Source: Leptospira sp. WS60.C2
GTDB lineage: Bacteria; Spirochaetota; Leptospiria; Leptospirales; Leptospiraceae
Assembly: GCF_040833955.1 (NCBI RefSeq)
Contig: NZ_CP162133.1
Span: 2,130,001 to 2,194,000 of the forward strand
Reading direction: 5' to 3'
DNA length: 64,000 bases
Shown here: positions 1 through 8,430 of the stretch, one piece after another
How the letters are laid out: each line of letters starts with the position of its first letter
Numbering within the stretch: the first letter of the stretch is position 1
Program-made: the position numbers and the translations under genes
The notes under the pieces: generated by a model
What the model saw: the letters and a program-made list of their open reading frames with translations, nothing else
Database searches by the model: none
Told to the model about the DNA's origin: nothing

Positions 1-377
1 AAGACTTTATCGTAAAACCGTCTTCTGTTCCCAATATTGGCATGGGACTTTTCACAAAACAAACATTATACAAAGGTGATACCGTTGGTTATTACATGGG
101 TAAAATCATTACCGATGAACAAGCGGAATCCAATAAATACGTAGATTCCAAATACCTACTTTGGATTTGTAAAGACTGGTGGATTTATGGGGAAGGAAAG
201 GAATCAAATTACACCCGTTACATCAACCACTCCTCCAAACCGAATGCTGAACTCGTTACATCTGTAAGATGGAAAACAGCTCGTTTCCGAGTCTTAAAAA
301 CCATAAGAGAAGGGGAAGAGATCTTTTTTGATTATGGAAAAGACTATTGGGATAACGTAGATTTTAAACCGAAGTGA
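1..377 (+). CDS. SET-domain protein, 5' end outside the window
   Basis: The reading frame is open from base 3 and enters the window already inside a SET domain, so the true start lies upstream. An internal Met at base 42 is not the start, because conserved SET sequence ([14 protein letters not shown]) precedes it. Visible motifs are GYYMGKI, the substrate-pocket motif [13 protein letters not shown] and the C-terminal [15 protein letters not shown] domains transfer methyl groups from S-adenosylmethionine to protein lysines; bacterial stand-alone forms of this size are mostly uncharacterised. The protein ends shortly after the domain without a cysteine-rich post-SET segment. Confidence in the domain is high, in a substrate nil. 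Confidence 0.8.
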   Translation, partial: DFIVKPSSVPNIGMGLFTKQTLYKGDTVGYYMGKIITDEQAESNKYVDSKYLLWICKDWWIYGEGKESNYTRYINHSSKPNAELVTSVRWKTARFRVLKTIREGEEIFFDYGKDYWDNVDFKPK

Positions 378-440
378 ACTAAAAAATACAGGGGAAGTTA
401 CTTGTTTCTAAGGAAACGATCCTTCTCCTAAAGCAAGAGA

Positions 441-480
441 TACACGAAAGCAGGAAGGTTCGCCTGCATACGTGTTTTTT
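441..480 (+). terminator. Probable rho-independent terminator after the SET gene
   Basis: CACG-aaa-GCAGG, a loop of eight bases, CCTGC-ata-CGTG and then six T. It lies about 65 bases after the SET stop codon. Confidence 0.5.
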
Positions 481-486
481 GGGGAT

Positions 487-693
487 TTAAAGAAGACCCT
501 CGTTCGATCCAGAAGATTTGATGATCACTTTTCCATCTTCTTTTGCTTCCAGAGATTCGACATAACGAATCACGGAATCATTCATACGAAACACTCCTTC
601 TTGAGAGTCACGATGGTTCCATTGGCAAAACAATACATTCGCCAAAAAGAAAAGTGCAGAGAGAACTAAGGGGAAACGGTAGAAAGTCGTCAT
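487..693 (-). CDS. Small exported or membrane-anchored protein, 68 aa
   Basis: A short minus-strand gene. The N-terminus has a hydrophobic stretch (FPLVLSALFFLANVLF, about residues 7-22) that could be a signal peptide or anchor, followed by a hydrophilic tail with a VIRYVESLEAKEDGKV segment. A good ribosome-binding site, GGAGGG, sits a few bases before the ATG at 693, which is why this strand was preferred over the overlapping plus-strand frame. I do not recognise the family. It lies just downstream of, and on the same strand as, the GH57 gene, about 70 bases away. Confidence 0.55.
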   Translation of the reverse strand: MTTFYRFPLVLSALFFLANVLFCQWNHRDSQEGVFRMNDSVIRYVESLEAKEDGKVIIKSSGSNEGLL

Positions 694-762
694 AAAAACC
701 CTCCGATCTCTTCCAGTTTCCCTAACCTTGCATCTACGGGCAAACTATTTTTTAGAATGGTT

Positions 763-2349
763 CTAACGAAAATCTTCGATGCGAATGTCTGGGAACGCAT
801 TGTTCTCCTCTTCCGCTGCCTTGAGAATGTCCCAGTCGATGGGGCCTGCGAGCATGGCCTCGAGTGCGAGAAACAAATTGGTGTGCACGTTGGTACGTCG
901 CACCGCGTAGTCCACCATGGTTCCTGTTTTCATAATGAACGCCCAATCACTGCTTTGTAATAGTAGGAGCTCACGCCCCATTTGTTTTAAAATGCGGATT
1001 TGGTCTTCTGTGCCAGAACCAAATTCATGCACCCGTTTGTGCATTCGAATGCTCAAATCATGGATGAGAGGATAAATCCAATCATTCGTTCCGTTGAGCC
1101 AAACTTCCCCATACCCATTTTCTCCCCAACTGGACATTTTCATTTCCACAGATTGGATCCGAGGTAAAGCCCTTGCCGCTTCTAACGGGTGAGACAGTTG
1201 GATGGTATTTTGGTTGAAGTGGATTTTTTTAAACAAAAATTCGATAAATTGAGGACCTTCATACCACCAGTGACCGTATAACTCAGCATCATACGGAGAG
1301 ACCACCACTGACGGTTGTTTGTTGGCTTCATATAGGTATTCTGCCTGACGAATTCGATTTCGTAAAAAATCTTCTGCATGGTTCCCTGCTGCTTCCATCG
1401 CCCAGTCTGGATGGTAATATCCTTTGTCCCCCGTTTTTCCTGTGATGCGATAGTATTTGATACTGGTATTGATACGAATTCCATTGGAATGGAGATAGGG
1501 AGAAATATGTTCCCAAGGGAGGTCGTGGCCGATGTCACGATAGTATTCCCGGTACCGAAAATCTCCAGGGTATCCGTCGATGGAACTCCAAACTTGTTTG
1601 CTACTTTCTGGGTCACGTCCAAACGCAAGAACACCATACCCAACTTCGACTGGTGCATACACTCCAAACTTTGGTCTTGGATTGGCGTGAGTGATCCCGT
1701 GGGTGTCGACAAAAAAGTAACGAAAACCTTCTCGATCGAGTTCCTCTTCCAGTTTCTGTGTGTAACCACATTCTGAAAGCCAAATGCCTTTCGGATCCCT
1801 GCCCCAAATTCGACGAAACGTCCTTCGTCCGTTTTTCAACTGGGAACGAAACACAGAACTTTCTGAATCATAGAATGGCAAAAAGGCATGGGTGGCAGGA
1901 CTTGTCATCGCTTCGAGTTCACCAGATTCAATGAAAGGCAAAAATAACTTCGTCAAATCGCCGTTTGCTTCTTCAAAGATCGACTCGGTGTCAATAAAAT
2001 GTTCTAAATACCGAGTTGCTAAATAGTGCAAATGAGGGTCTTGTTTTGTCCGTTTGGTTTCGTGTCTTGCTAGAGAGATTAAATTTTTGATGTACTTACG
2101 AAATTGATTTTGTAAGTAGGTGTCTGTCAACATGAGAGACAGGGTCGGAGTAAACGACATCGTGATTCGAAACCGAACCGACTCCTGCTTTAAATTCCGA
2201 AACACCCGAATGAGTGGGATATAGGTTTCTAAAATCGCCTCATTCAACCAATTTTCTTCAATAAAGGGTTTGTCATACCCAGGGTGTCTAACAAAAGGTA
2301 GGTGGGCATGTAAAACAAAAACCAAATGCCCTTTCACTGTTTGCTGCAT
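763..2349 (-). CDS. GH57 family 1,4-alpha-glucan branching enzyme
   Basis: A glycoside hydrolase family 57 protein of about 528 residues, the usual size for the GH57 branching-enzyme branch, which makes alpha-1,6 branches in glycogen. The N-terminal motif HAHLPFVRHP, the nucleophile motif IWLSECGY (catalytic Glu) and the acid/base motif SPYDAELYGHWWYEGP (catalytic Asp) are all present, and the C-terminal helical domain is complete. The ATG at 2349 overlaps the stop of the upstream DUF4912 gene (TGATG), with AAGGA upstream, so the two are translationally coupled; a TTG three bases earlier is less likely. Family assignment is secure; branching rather than amylase activity is inferred from subfamily resemblance. 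Confidence 0.88.
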   Translation of the reverse strand: MQQTVKGHLVFVLHAHLPFVRHPGYDKPFIEENWLNEAILETYIPLIRVFRNLKQESVRFRITMSFTPTLSLMLTDTYLQNQFRKYIKNLISLARHETKRTKQDPHLHYLATRYLEHFIDTESIFEEANGDLTKLFLPFIESGELEAMTSPATHAFLPFYDSESSVFRSQLKNGRRTFRRIWGRDPKGIWLSECGYTQKLEEELDREGFRYFFVDTHGITHANPRPKFGVYAPVEVGYGVLAFGRDPESSKQVWSSIDGYPGDFRYREYYRDIGHDLPWEHISPYLHSNGIRINTSIKYYRITGKTGDKGYYHPDWAMEAAGNHAEDFLRNRIRQAEYLYEANKQPSVVVSPYDAELYGHWWYEGPQFIEFLFKKIHFNQNTIQLSHPLEAARALPRIQSVEMKMSSWGENGYGEVWLNGTNDWIYPLIHDLSIRMHKRVHEFGSGTEDQIRILKQMGRELLLLQSSDWAFIMKTGTMVDYAVRRTNVHTNLFLALEAMLAGPIDWDILKAAEEENNAFPDIRIEDFR

Positions 2350-3083
2350 CAAAGAAGTCCTTTTCCTGAACCTGACCCATTGGCAAAAGGGTTTGTCCCT
2401 TTTAAATTTTCATTTGGGTCGAGTGAATGATTTCTTGGATTTACATAATATCCACTCGCATTTTCATCCCGAAAATAATACTCACCAGAAGGGCTTTGGA
2501 TCACAAGTCCCTCCTCAATCCATTTAGGATGGATCCAATCTTTGTCTAATCGAAACGATTCGGAAGCGGGAGGAAGGTCCTTTCCTGTCGAGTGTAAGGA
2601 GGGAATTTCACGTTCTCCAAACGCAACAAAGATCGTACACTGTACCATTCGAACGGGAAACATAAATTTTAAGTAATACGATTCCGTAAAGGGAGCGAGG
2701 TCATACCATTCTACGCGGTCACTTCCAAAAACATTTTGGTATTCCACTTTCAAACGAAAGCGTAACCCATCTGTACTAGTGGATTCCAAATCGTTTGTGA
2801 TTCTCTCAAATGTTTTCTCAGAAAACTTCCAAAACACAAAAGCTTCTTTGGGAGAGCGAACGAGTACCTTGATTAAATCATTTGTAGGATAACTGGGGTG
2901 TTTTGTGAATTTGGAATCATTGTAAATTTTAGGCAAAGAAGAATCTACAGTTGGAACAATTTGTTTCGATTTTTCTTCTTTTGGTTTTGCCTTCGTTTTT
3001 TTTGGCACAGAGGCACTGACGACCGATTTTTTTTTGGCCGCTGTCTTTTTAACTGCTTTTTGTTTTTTTTCTTCCTCAGCCAT
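2349..3083 (-). CDS. DUF4912-domain protein, partner of the GH57 enzyme
   Basis: The first 50 or so residues are a Lys/Ala-rich low-complexity tail (AEEEKKQKAVKKTAAKKK). The rest is a DUF4912-like domain with the typical opening LIKVLVRSPKEAFVFWKFSE and a later segment ending in HPKWIEEGLV. In spirochaetes and Firmicutes such proteins often neighbour GH57 genes, suggesting a role in the same polysaccharide pathway, but the activity is unknown. The start was set at MAEEE (3083); an in-frame ATG at 3110 would add nine hydrophobic residues and has only a closely spaced GAAGG. It overlaps the GH57 gene and is probably co-transcribed with it. Confidence 0.75.
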   Translation of the reverse strand: MAEEEKKQKAVKKTAAKKKSVVSASVPKKTKAKPKEEKSKQIVPTVDSSLPKIYNDSKFTKHPSYPTNDLIKVLVRSPKEAFVFWKFSEKTFERITNDLESTSTDGLRFRLKVEYQNVFGSDRVEWYDLAPFTESYYLKFMFPVRMVQCTIFVAFGEREIPSLHSTGKDLPPASESFRLDKDWIHPKWIEEGLVIQSPSGEYYFRDENASGYYVNPRNHSLDPNENLKGTNPFANGSGSGKGLL

Positions 3084-3187
3084 GCTTACAAGAAGTATGC
3101 TTCGAAACATCCACCTTCAATTCTTTTTTATTTGACGTTAGCTTTTTTTCTAAAATACAATCAATCCATACCAAATTGGGACAAATT

Positions 3188-3475
3188 ATGAAAATCAATT
3201 ATACCTGGAAACACCTAGACCGATCCGAAGCTGCTGAGAAATACGCAGATGAAAAACTTGAACGTGTGACAAAATTCGTACAAAAGATTGTATCTTGTGA
3301 AGTTTCCTTTGAAGCCATCCATGGTGAAATCCACGCTAACTTGAAGTTACATGCTGACGGTAACAACTTCAATGCACATAACCAAGATAAAGACATCTAT
3401 GTTTGTATCGATGGTTTAGAAGATAAAATCATCTCTCAAACAAGCAAACACCACGACAAAAAAAGCCAACACTAA
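3188..3475 (+). CDS. hpf: Ribosome hibernation factor, short HPF/RaiA (YfiA) family
   Basis: A 95-residue protein with the beta-alpha-beta layout of short HPF/YfiA proteins: KINYTWKHLDRSEAAEKYADEKLERVTKF, an ENANLKLHADG-type strand and IYVCIDGLEDKIISQTSKHHDKK at the end. These proteins bind the 30S decoding region and idle ribosomes in stationary phase. There is no C-terminal dimerisation domain, so it is the short type. ATG 3188 is chosen because GGGA sits six bases upstream; a TTG at 3176 is an alternative. It is followed after six bases by the next gene, suggesting an operon. Confidence 0.75.
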   Translation: MKINYTWKHLDRSEAAEKYADEKLERVTKFVQKIVSCEVSFEAIHGEIHANLKLHADGNNFNAHNQDKDIYVCIDGLEDKIISQTSKHHDKKSQH

Positions 3476-3481
3476 TCTCTC

Positions 3482-4354
3482 ATGATCCAGAAGTCGGAAG
3501 AAGCACTCACCTACCTCGGAAATGGTGAGTTCGAAACTGCCAAATCTATTTATTCTGTGCTTCTGGATCGAGATCCACTAGATCTCTCCTCCATCAGTGG
3601 GTATTACATCGCCAGTTATTGGGATCATAGAATTGATTTAATTTTAAAAACTAGAGAAGGGAAAGAAAGAGGGAGATTACTCCTACAACTGTTTTCAGAC
3701 TTTGAATCAGAAGTTCGAAAACGAGGTTTCCAAAACACAGATAGTTTTTTTGTCACCCAAGACTGTATCCTCAAAGAAGCAAGGGATCATTTGAAACTAG
3801 CCTACCAATGGGAAGGAGCTAACGCCCTAGACAAAGACTTATTACAAGACCTGGCAAGAAGTCTCATTAAAATCCAAGATTATACGATGGCATTGGAAGT
3901 CCTTCTGTATGGAGGAAATAAACAATCTCCTGTTTTATTGTATTACTTAGCAGAAACTCAAAGTATGACTGGGAATGAAAAAGAAGGAATTGAATCATAC
4001 AGAACTGCCTTTCTGAATGACCCACAACTGTTTCCCCATACCATCGTCCGCTGGCCACCGTTAGTTGCACTGATTCAGAAGGCGACAACACTCAGCCAAA
4101 AAGAAGAAGAGATGAAAGAACTTGTGCCTGTGCTTGCTTGGCGAGAGGGACTCTTTCGCACCAATGCCAAAAAAGACGAAACCACCATTCAAATATGGTA
4201 CAGCGAACTGAAACGACTGACAGACAGTAAAGAAAGAAGTGGTGGGAATTTTCGATTGGAAGCAAGGATTGAGCAACTTGCCCTAGCCATCCTAAACTCA
4301 GCAGACGACATCCGTTCGCGGGATGCCGTACTCTTTGCAAAAAACTTAGTATAA
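3482..4354 (+). CDS. TPR-like hypothetical protein, 290 aa
   Basis: A helix-rich protein without signal peptide. The start (EEALTYLGNGEFETAKSIYSVLLDRDPLDL) and the middle (LLYYLAETQSMTGNEKEGIESYRTAFLNDPQ) read as tetratricopeptide repeats, usually protein-binding. The remainder is helical without a recognised domain. It starts six bases after the hpf stop and is probably co-transcribed. It ends convergently with the anti-sigma gene. No specific function can be proposed. Confidence 0.7.
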   Translation: MIQKSEEALTYLGNGEFETAKSIYSVLLDRDPLDLSSISGYYIASYWDHRIDLILKTREGKERGRLLLQLFSDFESEVRKRGFQNTDSFFVTQDCILKEARDHLKLAYQWEGANALDKDLLQDLARSLIKIQDYTMALEVLLYGGNKQSPVLLYYLAETQSMTGNEKEGIESYRTAFLNDPQLFPHTIVRWPPLVALIQKATTLSQKEEEMKELVPVLAWREGLFRTNAKKDETTIQIWYSELKRLTDSKERSGGNFRLEARIEQLALAILNSADDIRSRDAVLFAKNLV

Positions 4355-4370
4355 AAAGAGAAAAGAACTC

Positions 4371-4925
4371 TTATCGTTCGACAGAGTCAATGAGGAGTTG
4401 CAACTCTTGTGCTGCTGCATCTCGTCCTGTTTTTTCATAATACAGTTCAAGTTCCCGAAGGCCATACACAGATCCAGGAGCCGAACGCAAATGGTCGAGT
4501 AACACTCGTTTTTGGTAGGATTCACTTAAGTCCACACTCGTTGGTTCGTATTGGTAGTTGTTTTGTTCGATGACAACACCAGCAGAATCATTTTTTGTGA
4601 AGGTTGTTTCGGATTGGGAGCGGTTCATGAGCACAAACACCAAACTGACTGCCATCACAGCAGAAAAAGAATACTGCACCGTGCGGTTTTCAATGAGATC
4701 CCGGAAGGAGAAGGAGGTTTTTTCTGTGGGACGATCGATGGAAACCGATTCTAATAGATTGAGTAACCGAACATCAAAGTCTTTTGACATCCTAGGGAGG
4801 ATGGTATCTTCCTTTTCCTTGATGTGTTGGAAAAGAGAACAAATTTTATTCTCTAAAACCACTGAGTCAGTATCCTCTGGGAAGAGACCTGGGTATTGTG
4901 CACGAAACCAATCTTTTAAATTCAT
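4371..4925 (-). CDS. Probable membrane anti-sigma factor
   Basis: A 185-residue single-pass membrane protein: a cytoplasmic N-terminal part (NLKDWFRAQYPGLFPEDTDS), one transmembrane segment near the middle (YSFSAVMAVSLVFVLM) and an extracytoplasmic part ending in helices. It starts four bases after the stop of the ECF sigma gene, with AGG before the ATG at 4925; a longer start at 4961 lies inside the sigma gene. Position and topology fit an anti-sigma factor, but no zinc-binding ZAS motif is visible, so this rests on context. Confidence 0.6.
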   Translation of the reverse strand: MNLKDWFRAQYPGLFPEDTDSVVLENKICSLFQHIKEKEDTILPRMSKDFDVRLLNLLESVSIDRPTEKTSFSFRDLIENRTVQYSFSAVMAVSLVFVLMNRSQSETTFTKNDSAGVVIEQNNYQYEPTSVDLSESYQKRVLLDHLRSAPGSVYGLRELELYYEKTGRDAAAQELQLLIDSVER

Positions 4926-4929
4926 AAAC

Positions 4930-5535
4930 CTATTTTTCAAAGAACCCTTCTCCCTTTTCATCTTTCTGGATGAGGTGCTTCAAAAACTCCTTCGCCTTAA
5001 AGAGACGACTCTTAACCGTTCCTACATTACATTCCATAATCTCAGCAATTTCGTTATAAGAAAGGTTTTCAAAATAACGAAGTTCGAGTACCTGTTTGTA
5101 GGAATCTTCTAAGAGTGCAATCTTACTCATTAGATAACTGGATTCCTCAGAAAGTTCCAATTTTTTTTCATATCCGACACGAGAATCCACAAATTGGTTA
5201 TCTCCTGAGTCATCCATGGGTTTTTCACGACCACGTTTTTTCTTTGCTAGGAGGTCTTTGGACTTATTCACCACAATGCGGTAGAGCCAAGTATACACCC
5301 CTGCCTCAGCACGGAAGTTTTGGATCGATTTATAACCAGAAATGAGAGCATCTTGTACAATGTCTTCGGCATCATCGCCGTCTTTGACCATGGAAACTGC
5401 CTTTCGGAAGAGTCTCTCGCGAAATGGAGAGACAAGCGTCATATACGCAGTCGGATCCCCTGCTTTGATTTTTTGGAGTAGGATTTTTTCCTTCTCCCGC
5501 AGGGTCATGTTTTTGCCTTCAAGGGGTCTTGGCAT
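4930..5535 (-). CDS. ECF-type RNA polymerase sigma factor
   Basis: A 201-residue sigma-70 family member with region 2 (DAEDIVQDALISGYKSI, then FRAEAGVYTWLYRIVVNKSKD) and region 4 (YKQVLELRYFENLSYNEIAE, GTVKSRLFKAKEFLKHL). Regions 1 and 3 are missing, as expected for ECF sigma factors, which redirect RNA polymerase in response to envelope or other stress. It precedes a probable anti-sigma gene by four bases. The ATG at 5535 has AGG about nine bases upstream; an internal Met at 5508 is possible. Confidence 0.85.
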   Translation of the reverse strand: MPRPLEGKNMTLREKEKILLQKIKAGDPTAYMTLVSPFRERLFRKAVSMVKDGDDAEDIVQDALISGYKSIQNFRAEAGVYTWLYRIVVNKSKDLLAKKKRGREKPMDDSGDNQFVDSRVGYEKKLELSEESSYLMSKIALLEDSYKQVLELRYFENLSYNEIAEIMECNVGTVKSRLFKAKEFLKHLIQKDEKGEGFFEK

Positions 5536-5595
5536 CAGAACCTAGAATTTCGAAAGCAATAAATCTATCAATGTTTTTCGGATTCCTTGCCCAGT

Positions 5596-7416
5596 TTAGA
5601 TCCTGTGGAACATGGTCTCGAGGTCTTTTCTTGTGAGTTTGATGAGAGTGGGCCTACCATGCGGACAAAGGGACGGGTTTTCACAATACGAAAGTCTTTG
5701 TAAAAGTTCTCCAATAATGGGGTCTGAAACCTGGTCCCCTTTTTTGATCGCAGAACGACACGCGACACATTTTGCCATCTCATCGTATAATTCTCTTTCT
5801 TCTGGGTCTTTGGACTTAAATCGTTCCCAAAGGTCGAGGATGGTTTCTGTTTCCTTTCCTGGATCGATATAAGAAGGAACCTCTCGGATGAGAATCGTAC
5901 CACCCGAAAACGGTTCGAGAGTGATCCCAAGTTCACTAAATCTTTGTGTTTCTGCGATCATCTCTTCTGCTTCTTCTTTAGTGAGTTCGAGACGGATCGG
6001 AGTGAGTAGGCTTTGGGATTTGTAGGCTTTGGATTTGAGATCACGCAACACTTCTTCGTAACGGATTCTTTCGTGGGCTGTGTGTTGGTCGATGATGTAG
6101 AGTCCATCTTCTGCTTCTGCAAGGATAAAGGTTTCAAACAAAATTCCATAGTGTTTTTTAGGAACAAACAAATGGTGTTTGGTTGGATTTTCACCTAATA
6201 AATGCAAGTTGGTTCCGGCCCCAATTCCTTGCAAAGAAAAACCAGCTCTCCCTTCAATGGTGTTTGGTCCGAGAAGTGGATTTCCTTCTGTTTGTGTCCC
6301 CCACTGAGACGAGGCCCCACTCCCCATTCCAAACCCGAGTCCTTCCCCACCAAACGAAGATTCATTCCTAGCGTTGTCATACGGGATGGGCATTGAAAGC
6401 CGTCGGCGCATTTCTAAAAATTCCACAGGAGTGGAAGTGCGTAACACCTCCGTGATTCCTTGGAAGAGAATCCCAGTGATAGTTTCTTCTGATAAAAACC
6501 GAACTTCTTTTTTTTGAGGGTGGACATTCACATCCACAAACTCACGAGGGAGGTCAAAAAACAAAAACGCATAAGGAAACGCACCGCTGGGTAACAATTC
6601 TCCATAACAGCGTTTGAGAATTTGGGCTGAAAATTTGAGTTCCACCGAACGGTTGTTCACAAAGAAGAACTGCCCTGTTCTCGATGACTTATAAAAATCG
6701 GGATGAGAGATAAACCCTCGTAAGGTCATTCCATTCCGACTCGTATGTACGGGAAGGAGATGGTCACGAAGGTTCTCTCCATAAATCGAAAGCACTCGCT
6801 CCAGTGCCTCTTCTTTTTGGACAAAAAAAACTTCCTTCCCATTTTGTACATACCGAAAGCTGATGTTTGGTTCTCCGAGTGCCATAGTCTGCACCCGAGT
6901 TCTATTTTTTTTCTCTTCCCCTGATTCGGTTTTTAAAAATTTTCGCCTAACAGGTGTATTGTAAAACAAATCTTTGATTTCAATTTTTGTCCCTTGGAAA
7001 AAAGGGATCTCTTCTTCGGAAATAATTTTCCCCTCTTCTACTACCACTCGGGTTGCCGTTCGGTTTCCTTCTGTTCCTGACTCAATCACAAGCCTTGCCA
7101 CAGAAGCAATCGACGCAAGTGCCTCCCCTCGAAACCCAAAGGTGAATAGATGTTCTAAGTCATGGAAGGTTTGGATTTTACTTGTGGCATATCGTTTGAT
7201 GGCAAGTGGCAAATCCTCTTTTTCGATCCCATGTCCGTTGTCTGAAACAAGAATGCGTCCAAGCCCTGCACTTTCTGTGGCGATTTCGATTTTGGAAGCG
7301 CCTGCATCGATGGAGTTTTCGATGAGCTCTTTTAAGATGGAATGAGTGGATTCAATGACTTCTCCCGCGGCAATTTGGTTGATGAGGTCGGGAGAAAGAG
7401 AATGGATGATGCCCAT
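5596..7416 (-). CDS. mutL: DNA mismatch repair protein MutL
   Basis: A full-length MutL of about 606 residues. The N-terminal GHKL ATPase has [26 protein letters not shown] and [14 protein letters not shown]. The C-terminal dimerisation domain carries the endonuclease motif [13 protein letters not shown] near residue 440, [16 protein letters not shown] and a terminal FHR, so this MutL should nick DNA itself, as in organisms lacking MutH. It couples MutS mismatch recognition to strand removal. The ATG at 7416 was chosen; a TTG three codons earlier is possible and neither has a strong Shine-Dalgarno. It lies downstream of the Fur-like gene on the same strand. Confidence 0.93.
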   Translation of the reverse strand: MGIIHSLSPDLINQIAAGEVIESTHSILKELIENSIDAGASKIEIATESAGLGRILVSDNGHGIEKEDLPLAIKRYATSKIQTFHDLEHLFTFGFRGEALASIASVARLVIESGTEGNRTATRVVVEEGKIISEEEIPFFQGTKIEIKDLFYNTPVRRKFLKTESGEEKKNRTRVQTMALGEPNISFRYVQNGKEVFFVQKEEALERVLSIYGENLRDHLLPVHTSRNGMTLRGFISHPDFYKSSRTGQFFFVNNRSVELKFSAQILKRCYGELLPSGAFPYAFLFFDLPREFVDVNVHPQKKEVRFLSEETITGILFQGITEVLRTSTPVEFLEMRRRLSMPIPYDNARNESSFGGEGLGFGMGSGASSQWGTQTEGNPLLGPNTIEGRAGFSLQGIGAGTNLHLLGENPTKHHLFVPKKHYGILFETFILAEAEDGLYIIDQHTAHERIRYEEVLRDLKSKAYKSQSLLTPIRLELTKEEAEEMIAETQRFSELGITLEPFSGGTILIREVPSYIDPGKETETILDLWERFKSKDPEERELYDEMAKCVACRSAIKKGDQVSDPIIGELLQRLSYCENPSLCPHGRPTLIKLTRKDLETMFHRI

Positions 7417-7429
7417 ATAGGGCAAGCTT

Positions 7430-7446
7430 GGGAGGGGAAACCTCCC
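7430..7446. other. Short hairpin between the Fur-like gene and mutL
   Basis: GGGAGG, five-base loop, CCTCCC. It lies in the 43-base gap between the two minus-strand genes. Without a T-run on the coding strand it may be an intercistronic stem rather than a terminator. Confidence 0.3.
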
Positions 7447-7459
7447 TATCTATTACATT

Positions 7460-7834
7460 TTAATGGGAATGGCAAGAAGCACACGTGCCAGAGACAACGA
7501 TGTCCACGTGGTCAGCCACAAATCCCATCGCCTTCCAATCGGTATTGGCACTGAGAGTTAGGGCAGGAACATCGAGAACGATTCCGCAAGAGTTACAAAT
7601 CAAGTGGGAATGGTCGTCGAGGAAGGCATCATACCGAACCGATTCCGACTCAATGTTCAGTTTATTGACGAGTTTGTGTTCTACCAAGTATTCCAAAGAG
7701 TTGTAAACGGTCGCAAAACTAATTTTGTCCGCTTTGTCCCGGACCGATTCAAATACCATTTTCGCGGTAGGATGGTCGTTTCTCTCTTTTAAGTCTTGTA
7801 AAATCAATTCTCGGTGTTTGGTCAATGCTTTCAT
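7460..7834 (-). CDS. Fur/PerR-family metal-dependent repressor
   Basis: A 124-residue Fur superfamily protein: a winged-helix N-terminal domain (KALTKHRELILQDLKER, then ISFATVYNSLEYLVEHKLV) and a metal-binding C-terminal domain with HSHLICNSCG and CASCHSH, two CxxC pairs that would form the structural zinc site. Fur relatives sense iron, zinc or peroxide; here the length and sequence look PerR-like, but the effector cannot be fixed. The ATG at 7834 has GGAAAGGG upstream; a longer frame to 7960 would run into the divergent flavin reductase. The two divergent genes share a roughly 105-base control region. Confidence 0.8.
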   Translation of the reverse strand: MKALTKHRELILQDLKERNDHPTAKMVFESVRDKADKISFATVYNSLEYLVEHKLVNKLNIESESVRYDAFLDDHSHLICNSCGIVLDVPALTLSANTDWKAMGFVADHVDIVVSGTCASCHSH

Positions 7835-7890
7835 CGAAATGCCCTTTCCTGTATCTGACGCTAAAAATATAACTGGGTCAAATGGAATTT

Positions 7891-7904
7891 GGATTTTAGA
7901 ATCC
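7891..7904. promoter_or_regulatory. Candidate operator between divergent Fur-like and flavin reductase genes
   Basis: GGATTTTAGAATCC, an inverted repeat GGATT/AATCC with a four-base centre, in the shared promoter region. It could be an autoregulatory Fur/PerR-type site, but it is shorter than a canonical box. Low confidence. Confidence 0.25.
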
Positions 7905-7939
7905 TTCCAGAAATTGATATTTGTCAATACGGAGCCATT

Positions 7940-8419
7940 ATGCCAGTAGCAATCGACCAATTCAAATCCTCTCTTTCTCAGTGGGCCTCAGGAGTTTCCG
8001 TCATCACATACGCCTCTAAAACCCAGAAAGGAGGAGTGACTGTTTCCAGTTTTTCCTCCGTTTCCTTAGAACCACCGTTAGTTTTATTTTGTTTGGCAAA
8101 ACAATCCAAGGCAAAGGAAGCCATCGAATCAGCTGGAAACTTTGCGGTGAATATTCTTTCTTCCGAACAAAAACAAATTTCCGCTGATTTTGCTTCTGGT
8201 TCCCTGGACAAAGCGGTTGTTTTGGAAGGCCTAAATCCAGGTATTCTTTCCACCGGAGCCCCCATTTTGGATGGATCCTTGGCTTCTTTGGACTGCCTGG
8301 TGCACCAAATCATAGATGCAGGCGACCACTGGATCTTTCTCGGACGTGTGGAAGCTGTGGTCACAAAAGAGGGATCTCCCCTTCTCTATTTCAATCGCAA
8401 TTATAGGGAACTCGTTTAA
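7940..8419 (+). CDS. Flavin reductase-like FMN-binding protein
   Basis: A 159-residue protein of the flavin reductase domain family: FKSSLSQWASGVSVITY, GGVTVSSFSSVSLEPPLVLF, AGNFAVNILSSEQK and DHWIFLGRVEAV. These proteins bind FMN and reduce it with NAD(P)H, or serve as the reductase partner of monooxygenases; no partner gene is adjacent. ATG 7940 has GGAG five bases upstream; a longer frame from 7889 is not needed. It is followed by purL after 11 bases. Confidence 0.8.
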   Translation: MPVAIDQFKSSLSQWASGVSVITYASKTQKGGVTVSSFSSVSLEPPLVLFCLAKQSKAKEAIESAGNFAVNILSSEQKQISADFASGSLDKAVVLEGLNPGILSTGAPILDGSLASLDCLVHQIIDAGDHWIFLGRVEAVVTKEGSPLLYFNRNYRELV

Positions 8420-8430
8420 GGAAAACATAC

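Noticed and set aside
472..669. Plus-strand frame opposite the small exported protein
   Set aside because: The minus strand has a strong GGAGGG and a signal-like N-terminus; this one has neither.
1182..1769. Long minus-strand frame inside the GH57 gene, and other frames inside mutL, purL and the sigma gene
   Set aside because: Shadows of well-supported genes in another frame.
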